64,000 nucleotides of DNA, taken from contig CP021225.1 of assembly GCA_003999685.1 (NCBI GenBank), forward strand, positions 1,426,001-1,490,000, read 5' to 3'. A model generated the notes under the pieces. The model had not been told where the DNA came from. It worked only from the letters and a program-made list of their open reading frames with translations, and did not search any database. Below are positions 55,401 through 64,000 of the stretch, piece by piece. The position numbers and the translations under genes are program-made. This DNA is from Taiwanofungus camphoratus (Eukaryota > Basidiomycota > Agaricomycetes > Polyporales > Taiwanofungaceae). Within the stretch, counting starts at the first letter, position 1, and every line of letters starts with the position of its first letter.

Positions 55401-57118
55401 AATCTTCTTTTTGATGATTGCGCACACTTCGTTGTAGATTCCGGGTGGGATAGGAATGTTCTTTTGTACCCATGGCGTGTGCGGTACTACCGGAAAGTCG
55501 ATGGGAGGGAAGTACTCCAGCTTGAAGCACCCCCTTTCGGAGTCATTCCAAGCGAACACATCAGCATGTAGGGTCATAAAGTGATGTAGGAGGTCCCTCT
55601 CTGCTGGTTGTAGGAAGTCTCCACTGTGTAGCTTGTCCGTGAGATCGTGCCGTTCTTGCATATATCGCGAAGTAGGTTCGAAAGGTGGTGGAGTCGGTGA
55701 TAGGGTAGGCATTGTCGCTAAAGGGTCACCTTTAATTTCGCGAATGATTCGGAATCGTTCGTCCAAAGTTCCCAGAATAGGGCGAGTCTTCAGCGCTACA
55801 GGCTTGTACTTCTTTTTCGATGCTGCAAATGTAGGAATAGGGGAAGAATCTGACAACTTAGGAAGGGGTACCTTCGGATTAGGAGGTAGGGAAGGTCTTC
55901 GGGCTAACTTCGTGACCTTCGTAGCGTTCCTGGGACCTGGAATGGGGATAGAGGATATGTTTCTAGAGGCGGAAAGCGAAAGCATAGGGAGAGAATTCGA
56001 ATTATCGTGTGAAAGGGAGGGAGCCTCAGGCAGTGTTGCTGCTGCTAGAAAGCCAGATAGCCACCTAGTATGATCAGCAGGACCTTCCGAGACTTTCGAA
56101 GTTTCGCTAAAATAGAGAGACTGCAGATAGCTAGACACAGAGTTAGAGACTGATAGATAGAGCGCAGGAACAGAAATGTTATCTGCCGCATTTACAGCAG
56201 CGAAAGACACGATTTTAGGGGTATCGGATTCATACTCAACGACCAGGGCGACCTCTCCTTGATTTCTCAAATCCTCGAAATCTAAAAACCCGATCGCAAA
56301 TGATTCGAAGAGTTCGCATGGGGGCAACTATAATGATGGGCTGGTAAGAACTTTTGATGTCCTTGAGGCATCGTAGGGATGGTCGCGACTTCGCTCGTGT
56401 TCGGGCATACGATCGTGATGGTCTGCTCCTCGTTTCCGAAGTTCTTAACCACACTCTTGGTTACCACATCGAAGGGACGGCCTAGAAGGATATCGTAGGA
56501 GGGATTGCGTATGACGTGCATCTGTAGGTACAACACAATGTCGCCTACTTGGAACGAGACATTTCGAACCAGTCCTAAGGAACGGTCAATACTGCCATTA
56601 GCAGACTGCATATTTAGCTGCACAGAAGGGTCGTAGATTAGCCCTAAGGCATGACAGACTTGCTCTGACATCGCAACCACTTGTGAACCAGGGTCCACGA
56701 TGCATTCAATTCGCTCTTTGTTGTCGATTAGGGCTTCGATAGAACGGATAGAGTTCGAGTCGCGGGCTACTATAATTTCGGAGGGTTCTTCCTTTCCGGG
56801 TACGTGTCGTAAGTATGTTTCGTAGGGGTCTAGAATGATGGTCGAACCAGGGACAAGGGGTTCACCGTGGCACGATAGTTCGGAGGTTGCTAGCGTCGTT
56901 TTAGAAGTGAGATCGTCTGAGAGTTCCGTAATTTGAGCCATATGAGTAGCCTTAGGATCCATAGACACACGTTTAGGGGTGATAGCTTTGCGATATCGCG
57001 CACGAACATCCAGGGATATAGATAGTAGCTCCTCGGGCGTTAGTGTAACCACTGGTGTTCTCATAGATCGCGCGAATATTTCCTCTGTAAGTTTCTCCTG
57101 ATGAACCGGTGTGATTGT
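52473..57118 (-). pseudogene. Pol of the family-A element: protease, RT, RNase H, integrase; five nonsense codons and one frameshift
   Basis: One ancestral frame. Protease CIVDPGSQVVAMSEQV and ILLGRPFDV; RT with FCVVKKDGKSLRLVHSLEPL, LPMGWTNSVPIF and catalytic YIDDV; RNase H starting ILAVDTSYIAVGYHL; the linker with DARYIKGMLQNPD and HVPGTMHGPDGLSRR; integrase zinc finger HDAVAHRGIHATKA..CHLCQ and DDE residues in VHIDTMH, IVTDNGAPFV and a Glu in GLVERPHFDV; C-terminal MRPRYLGPVLVV. No chromodomain seen. Breaks: frameshift at a five-G run 56320-56324; TGA at 54362-54360, 53834-53832, 53606-53604, 53102-53100 and 52862-52860. Family residues imply Arg (CGA) or Trp (TGG) originally at most of these sites, so the stops are transitions. 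The 5' end at 57118 is cut from gag by LTR A7. Confidence 0.92.
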
Positions 57119-58726
57119 TGATGAGTCCCGTAGCCTCCTGGGCCCCAAATCGCGATTTTAGGAGCTTTCTGATCCCCCAACCGACCACTCTAAGACTCTC
57201 CTACAGCCTACGACAGGAGGGATAGGTTCCTATAATATTCCTAATGCCCCCTCTCCTTCCTAAACCCTCCTAACACCCTACGAAGTCTTGCGAAGCCACA
57301 CGAGGTGCTACGAGATTTCGAATGCTAGACGTGAAGTCCCTAACTCCTGCTAAGTCCACTATCGAACACTGCCGGCCCTCCCATACTGTTCCATTGGATC
57401 TAGGTCCTATCTACTACGTCACTCATCCCGGGCTTAGCTAAGAAGTCTTAGCTAAGTCTCTCCTAGCTCTTGTGATTGCAGCTACCTCCGATAGGCTCCG
57501 AAACGGTCCGAAGTTCCGGAAGTTGGACTTAGGAAGCCTTGTGCACCCCCATGGGTCTCGATCCTATGCCATAAGGTCATCCTAGGGCGTACCCATATGA
57601 CCCTCCACCCAGTTAGGACACCTTCTGCCCCGATTAGGCCAAGTCCCGCTGCTAAGAACTTCGTGCACTCTTAGCCCACTAAGATAGGTGATCACGGTGC
57701 ATGGCCGCTCTCGGATAGTCATCCCGCCCTCGTGAATGAAGTTGGTCACCTTTCTACCGTTCGTAGTTCCCCTGTTTCAGTTCCTAATTAGTTCCTATCC
57801 CCCTTGTGTTCACTTCGGAGTCCATGCGTTTTAGTACACATTTCGGACTCGTAAGGATCACTTCGCGCAAGATTAGTTCACCTCACGCTCCCCTATTTAG
57901 TCAGAGGTAGTTTACTATGTAAGGGAGAGACCCCTCAGTGCACGCTTCTCTCTTTGGAATACCAGTTCCCCTGTAGCTCCGATCTCAGGAAAGCGCCGCG
58001 AGTACAGCCTTAGGAACGGTCCTAAGGTCCCTAAGTCTCCACCCCAGCTTCGTTTCAGTACCTTTGAACTACGTCTACGCTCGCGATATATCTACGAACC
58101 ACGTCTACGCTTCCCGAACTACGCACTACGATCTACGAAAGTCGCCGTGACTTCGCACCCTTCAGCACCTCTTATAGCACCTATCCGGTGGGCCTCCGCC
58201 TTAGTTATACCCTTAGGCTCACGTTGCGTCATCCCTACGTCCTACGAATAGCCCTACGACTCTCCCATAGCCTTAGTTTCAGGCTATAGTACATCTCCCT
58301 ACGCCCTCGAACTCTCTGACCTCTCCTACAGGTCTCCTACGCTAGCCAAACCTCGCCCACCTCGCTCTAACAAACCTCTAAACCTTACGCCCTTTAGCTA
58401 ACTCTAGCTAAAAGGACTTCGCAGCATCTACGAAGTCAGCTCGTGCGATTTAGCTAAAACTTCGAAGGACTTTGCAAAATCTCGAAGAACTTTGTGTACT
58501 TCGGAGGGCCTCGCAAGGCCTTAGGGATAGTATAGCACTTAGGAACAAGATCCTGTTGTGCAGGACCCTTGACCCCTTACTCCCCTACTTACAAAAACAA
58601 GACACACAGGTTTCCCGGTATCATACAGGTTGTAGCTCCTACCCTCACACCCTCACAGTTATCACACTACCCCACAGCCACGTTGCGGAGCACTCCCTAG
58701 GTACCAGGGTCCCCTAGGTCGTATCA
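57119..58726 (+). repeat. LTR A7, plus orientation, upstream of the flipped gag
   Basis: 1,608 bp from TGATGAGTCCCG to CTAGGTCGTATCA. Its left side cuts pol (flank TTGT, 57115-57118); its right side runs into PBS and gag in proper 5' LTR order. Confidence 0.92.
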
Positions 58727-58730
58727 TTTC

Positions 58731-58748
58731 TGGAGCCCACCGCGAGGG
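58731..58748 (+). other. Primer-binding site of the family-A element
   Basis: TGGAGCCCACCGCGAGG begins 4 nt after LTR A7. A PBS starting TGG pairs with a tRNA 3' CCA end; the tRNA was not identified. This differs from the self-primed chromovirus at 14-21 kb. Confidence 0.7.
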
Positions 58749-58766
58749 GGAGCAGTCAAGATTTCA

Positions 58767-60867
58767 TTGCCTTCAGATCATCCTACGTCTAACCAGTCCT
58801 CTCCAAGAAACAGCGATCAGTTACTATCCGAGTTCTTTCAGGTCGGCTATCATTACTACACTCAAGCAGGCCTTCCACGAAGCACCTCTTCGCGAACACC
58901 TACGACTATCCCCTCCGATATCATTTCTACACTCGAATCTTCCAAATTGACCCCCGACTTCGAGGCTCTTTTCGAAGGGTCTCTAGACACGCTTACCACG
59001 TCCGAAGACTCACCAATTGAGGACTTCGAACCTCAGTCCACGTCCCCTGAGCTTCCTAACACCTCCGAAGAAAGCGGTCCTTCTTCAGTGTCTGACCCTA
59101 TCTTAGTCCATTTACCAGAATCCCCTCAGCTATCCTCTACGCTCCCATCAGCTTCGTGTTCCCCTCCGATTCCTTCTATTACACTTTCCGACGCTTCTAC
59201 GACCCAATCTTCTTCAGCTAGCATCAACTCAGCATCGAACCCATCTTTGACCGCACCCATTTTAGCTAATCCCCTATATCCTATTTCTGTGTCAACCATG
59301 AACGCACCTCCACTCATGCCACCTCGAGGAGATCGTACATCCCCCACCTTCGATCCTGACCAGCCTAGGACCATCCGAAGGTATTTCCAGGACTTAGAGT
59401 CACTTTTTGTCCACTGCCAGATAGCGGATGAGGCAACGAAGAAACACTGGACTACTCGCTACCCTCCTATCGATGTTTCGAACCTATGGGAGTCCCTCCC
59501 TGAGTGTTCCGATGTCACGAAGATCTACGAAGACTTCAAGAAGGAGATTAGAAGCCTCTACCCAGGCACAGAGGACGATAGAATGTGGTCTATGTCCGAC
59601 TTGGATCAGTTGATAGGAGAATGTGCTAGAATTGGAATCAACAATGCGGCAGACCTAGGAAGCTTCTATCGTGAGTTTTATGCCATCACGAAGTATCTAA
59701 TTTCGAAGAATAGGTTGTCTACTATCGAGCAAAGCCGTGCTTTCGCGAGGGCCTTCCAGCCTTCGCTATGGGCTCGTGTGTCTACTAGGTTACAGCTAAA
59801 GTTCCCTGATCACTTACCCGATGATCCCTACACCTTGGACCAGCTACATAGCGCAGCGAAGTTCGTACTCCTTGGTACTTCTACGACTCTTACCTCTGCT
59901 ACGACTGTAACTGCTTCGACCACTGCCATGCCCGTGGGGGGCTCATTGCTAAAGATAGAGGATCTACAGACGTTCACAGAGATCCTCACGAAGTCCGTAA
60001 CCAGTGCACTAGCTCCTGTTCTTGCGAACCAGCGACCCCCTCGATTGGACAGCTCGCGCGGCGAGCACACTCATGTGGAAGGCCAGTACTGTCACTATTG
60101 CGGGGACTTGGACTGCTGCACTAGGTGTTGCAAGCACATTGAGCAAGACATCAAGGATGGCAAGTGCAAGCGCAACCCAGATGGAAAGATAGTGCTGCCA
60201 AATGGAAATTTCGTACCCAGAACGATCCCAGGACGTACGATTCGCGATAGGCTTTACGAATACCATCGACGAAATGGCACGAATTCCTCCTCACAGCTCC
60301 TATTCGAAATCGACAATCGCCTAAATGTGCCCGCATTCTCATTATCTGCCGAGGATCGTATAGCCGCTTTAGAACACGAGATTTACCAACTTCGGAGACG
60401 TCGCGAAGTCTTCGATGGTGTGGAAGTACCCCAGCGCAGAAGGCAGGGTGCTCCTGACACACAGTCTGATCCTAGAAACCCACCCATAGCCAACGCACCT
60501 CCGATAGGACGCGCTCAGCATCCAGTAGTGGATCTCCCTGCTAACCAAGATGCCCCAGTAGCAGAGGCACAGAACCAGACCCCTCCTACCATTCTAAGGC
60601 GATCCAATTATCCTTCTAATTCAGCGCCTTCACCTCCGAAGCCTGCGAATGCGTCCAACCCACCCACGAACTCATCGGAGCATGCCTCGTCTACACCTAA
60701 CGTACCAGCCCAACCAGCATCACAGGCAGCCATTCCACCGCCCGCTCCACCAGTACATCCTTTCGCTAATGCTCGAGATGCTACTTACGCACCTCCGAAT
60801 CTTCGAAATTTCACAGCAGCTCCGAAGCCTACAGCAGACAAAGGCAAGGATTTGGCCTATAAGACGA
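58767..60867 (+). CDS. Gag of the family-A element, inverted relative to its pol
   Basis: About 700 codons, open until three codons inside LTR A9 (stop at 60875). N-terminal 190 residues are Ser/Pro/Thr-rich; a capsid-like part follows (FDPDQPRTIRRYFQDLESLF, WTTRYPPIDVSNLWESLPEC); then a cysteine-rich segment CHYCGDLDCCTRCC, which has the spacing of a zinc knuckle (C-x2-C-x4-x-x4-C) with Cys in the usual His place; then a conserved basic stretch (GKIVLPNGNFVPRTIPGRTI) and a Pro-rich tail. No ATG opens the frame: the reading frame passes TTG at 58767 without a Met. The end, ...GKDLAYKT, flows in frame into the pol start (ITPVHQEKLTEE) if LTR and one duplication copy are removed, so gag-pol was one ORF. 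Confidence 0.85.
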
Positions 60868-63800
60868 TGATATGACCTAGGGGACCCTGGTACCTAGGGA
60901 GTGCTCCGCAACGTGGCTGTGGGGTAGTGTGATAACTGTGGTGGTGTGAGGGTAGGAGCTACAACCTGTATGATACCGGGAAACCTGTGTGTCTTGTTTT
61001 TGTAAGTAGGGGAGTAAGGGGTCAAGGGTCCTGCACAACAGGATCTTGTTCCTAAGTGCTATACTATCCCTAAGGCCTTGCGAGGCCCTCCGAAGTACAC
61101 AAAGTTCTTCGAGATTTTGCAAAGTCCTTCGAAGTTTTAGCTAAATCGCACGAGCTGACTTCGTAGATGCTGCGAAGTCCTTTTAGCTAGAGTTAGCTAA
61201 AGGGCGTAAGGTTTAGAGGTTTGTTAGAGCGAGGTGGGCGAGGTTTGGCTAGCGTAGGAGACCTGTAGGAGAGGTCAGAGAGTTCGAGGGCATAGGGAGA
61301 TGTACTATAGCCTGAAACTAAGGCTATGGGAGAGTCGTAGGGCTATTCGTAGGACGTAGGGATGACGCAACGTGAGCCTAAGGGTATAACTAAGGTGGAG
61401 GCCCACCGGGTAGATGCTATATGAGGTGTCGAAAGGTGCGAAGTCACGGCGACTTTCGTAGATCGTAGTGCGTAGTTCGGGAAGCGTAGACGTGGTTCGT
61501 AGATATATCGCGATGATGAGTCCCGTAGCCTCCTGGCCCCCGAATCGCGATTTTAGGAGCTTTCTAATCCCCCAACCGACCACTCTAAGACTCTCCTACA
61601 GCCTACGACAGGAGGGATAGGTTCCTATAATATTCCTAACGCGCCCTCTCCTTCCTAAACCCTCCTAACACCCTACGAAGTCTTGCGAAGTCACACGAGG
61701 TGCTACGAGATTTCGAATGCTAGACGCGAAGTCCCTAACTCCTGCTAAGTCCACTATCGGACACTGCCGGCCCTCCCATACTGTTCCATTGGATCTAGGT
61801 CCTATCTACTACGTCACTCATCCCGGGCTTAGCTAAGAAGTCTTAGCTAAGTCTCTCCTAGCTCTTGTGATTGCAGCTACCTCCGATAGGCTCCGAAACG
61901 GTCCGAAGTTCCGGAAGTTGGACTTAGGAAGCCTTGTGCACCCCCATGGGTCTTGATCCTATGCCATAAGGTCATCCTAGGGCGTACCCATATGACCCTC
62001 CACCCAGTTAGGACACCTCCTGCCCCGATTAGGCCAAGTCCCGCTGCTAAGAACTTCGTGCGCTCTTAGCCCACTAAGATAGGTGATCACGGTGCATGGC
62101 CGCTCTCGGATAGTCATCCCGCCCTCGTGAATGAACTTGGTCACCTTTCTACCGTACGTAGTTCCCCTGTTTCAGTTCCTAATTAGTTCCTATCCTCCTC
62201 GTGTTCACTTCGGAGTCCATGCACTTTAGTACACATTTCGGACTCGTAAGGATCACTTCGCGCAAGATTAGTTCACCTCACGCTCCCCTATTTAGTCAGA
62301 GGTAGTTTACTATGTACGAGAAAGACCCCTCAGTGCACGCTTCTCTCGTTGGAATACCAGTTCCCCTGTAGCTCCGATCTCAGGAAAGCGCCGTGAGTAC
62401 AGCCTTAGGAACGGTCCTAAGGTCCCTAAGTCTCCACCCCAGCTTCGTTTCAGTATCTTTGAACTACGTCTACGCTCGCGATATATCTACGAACTACGTC
62501 TACGCTTCCCGAACTACGCACTACGATCTACGAAGTCGCTGTGACTTCGTGCCCTTCAGCACCTCTTATAGCACCTATCCGGTGGGCCTCCGCCTTAGTT
62601 ATACCCTTAGGCTCACGTTGCGTCATCCCTACGTTCTACGAATAACCCTACGACTCTCCCATAGCCTTAGTTTCAGGCTATAGTACATCTCCCTATGCCC
62701 TCGAACTCTCTGACCTCTCCTACAAGTCTCCTACGCCAGCCAAACCTCGCCCACCTCGCTCTAACAAACCTCTAAGCCTTACACCCTTTAGCTAACTCTA
62801 GCTAAAAGGACTTCGCAGCAGTCTCGTACCCTCTGCCGCTTAGTAGAAATTATAGTCCATTGGCTTATTGCTCCCTAACTCTATACAGCCTACGAAGTCA
62901 GCTCGCGCGATTTAGCTAAAACTTCGAAGGACTTCGCAGAATCTCGAAGGACTTCGCGTACTTCGGAGGGCCTCGCAAGGCCTTAGGGATAGTATAACAC
63001 TTAGGAACAAGATCCTGTTGTGCAGGACCCTTGACCCCTTACTCCCCTATTTACAAAAACAAGACATACAGGTTTCCCGGTATCATACAGGTTGTAGCTC
63101 CTACCCTCACACCACCACAGTTATCACACTACCCCCAGCCACGTTGCGGAGCACTCCCTAGGTACCAGGGTCCCCTAGGTCGTATCAGCGATCGTAGACG
63201 TAGTTCAAAGATACTGAAACGAAGCTGGGGTGGAGACTTAGGGACCTTAGGACCGTTCCTAAGGCTGTACTCACGGCACTTTCCTGAGATCGGAGCTACA
63301 GGGGAACTGGTATTCCAAAGAGAGAAGCGTCCACTGAGGGGTCTCTGTCTTACATAGTAAACTACCTCTGACTAAATAGGGGAACGTGAGGTGAACTAAT
63401 CTTGCGCGAAGCGATCCTTATGAGTCCGAAATGTGTACTAAAGCGCATGGACTCCGAAGTGAACACGAGGAGGATAGGAACTAATTAGGAACTGAAACAG
63501 GGGAACTACGTACGGTAGAAAGGTGACCAAGTTCATTCACGAGGGCGGGATGACTATCCGAGAGCGGCCATGCACCGTGATCACCTATCTTAGTGGGCTA
63601 AGAGCGCACGAAGTTCTTAGCAGCGGGACTTGGCCTAATCGGGGCAGGAGGTGTCCTAACTGGGTGGAGGGTCATATGGGTACGCCCTAGGATGACCTTA
63701 TGGCATAGGATCAAGACCCATGGGGGTGCACAAGGCTTCCTAAGTCCAACTTCCGGAACTTCGGACCGTTTCGGAGCCTATCGGAGGTAGCTGCAATCAC

Positions 63801-64000
63801 AAGAGCTAGGAGAGACTTAGCTAAGACTTCTTAGCTAAGCCCGGGATGAGTGACGTAGTAGATAGGACCTAGATCCAATGGAACAGTATGGGAGGGCCGG
63901 CAGTGTCCGATAGTGGACTTAGCAGGAGTTAGGGACTTCGCGTCTAGCATTCGAAATCTCGTAGCACCTCGTGTGACTTCGCAAGACTTCGTAGGGTGTT
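60868..64000 (-). repeat. LTR A9 (5' LTR side of the element), split by solo LTR A8, incomplete at window end
   Basis: 60868-61513 and 63188-64000 join without gap in LTR A (…GTAGATATATCGCGATCGTAGACG…). Left flank ACGA (60864-60867) pairs with TTGT/ACAA on the pol side. Ends at the window edge, about 130 bp short of a full copy. Confidence 0.9.
61514..63187 (+). mobile_element. Solo LTR A8, nested in the opposite-strand LTR A9
   Basis: 1,674 bp, TGATGAGTCCCG...GTCGTATCA, with a perfect GCGA duplication (61510-61513 and 63188-63191). It keeps a 66-bp block (about 62817-62882) missing in A6, A7 and A9, so it came from another element. Confidence 0.95.

Larger units (their letters stand above)
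48786..64000 (-). mobile_element. Family-A Ty3/gypsy element, rearranged, runs off the window
   Basis: In minus orientation: 5' LTR A9 (from beyond 64000 to 60868, holding solo LTR A8), a gag module now in plus orientation with LTR A7, pol (57118-52473), an antisense gene, polypurine tract, 3' LTR A6 (50393-48786). LTRs A6 and A7 are both 1,608 bp, and A6, A7 and A9 share absence of a 66-bp block present in A8, which suggests they belong to one element. Pol is inactivated. Confidence 0.85.

Noticed and set aside
56282-56327. Overlap of two pol frames read as a programmed frameshift in family A
   Set aside because: It falls inside the protease-RT linker at a five-base homopolymer, and gag-pol is otherwise one frame, so a mutation is the simpler reading.
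1-64000. CRISPR array, rRNA, telomere repeat or prokaryotic operon
   Set aside because: No spaced direct repeats of CRISPR type, no rRNA-like sequence, no telomeric arrays; genes have spliceosomal introns.

Overview
The window reads as nuclear DNA of a filamentous basidiomycete, most likely an Agaricomycete. Protein genes are cut by many short (about 47-98 nt) GT-AG introns, TATA boxes and branch sites (CTNAY) look fungal, and the content fits: a KP4-like small secreted protein, a bicupin oxalate decarboxylase, a SAGA-type ubiquitin protease, a Thg1 and Ty3/gypsy retroelements. Genus cannot be told from the sequence. CDS coordinates below span introns; exons are listed in the evidence.

Layout. 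1-13 kb is a gene island: KP4-like protein (-), pterin carbinolamine dehydratase-like protein (-), an 811-residue disordered protein (+), oxalate decarboxylase (-, 17 introns) and one unresolved multi-exon gene (-). 13.3-25.4 kb is a CpG-poor repeat block into which a young 7,060-bp Ty3/gypsy chromovirus inserted (14187-21246, minus orientation, LTRs about 99 % identical); the block also holds a 605-bp hAT-type MITE. 25.4-34.4 kb is a second gene island: Ubp8/USP22-like deubiquitinase (+), an acidic unknown protein (-), Thg1 (-), decayed or unresolved sequence, and an ABHD11-type hydrolase (-) with a TA-flanked MITE just upstream of its start codon.

35.8-64 kb is almost wholly nested long-LTR retrotransposon sequence. 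I name three LTR families A (about 1.6-1.8 kb), B (about 1.0 kb) and C (about 1.56 kb); all begin TGAT or TGGT and end ATCA, make 4-bp target duplications and sit in both orientations. The largest unit is a minus-strand family-A element (48786 to beyond 64000) whose pol carries five TGA stops and one frameshift. Its gag module has been flipped relative to pol between inverted LTRs, and an intact spliced gene lies antisense between pol and the 3' LTR.

The most notable signals are: (1) nearly all A/B/C insertion junctions share a 4-bp duplication centred on CpG, or on TpG/CpA as expected after deamination; (2) the gag-module inversion, where removing the LTR and one copy of the ACGA/ACAA duplication restores one gag-pol frame; (3) the antisense spliced gene inside the retroelement; (4) a Tf1-like self-priming PBS with a matching TATA box in the 14-21 kb chromovirus, which also carries an extra zinc-knuckle ORF after pol. 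Assignments rest on reading motifs by eye; no searches were run.
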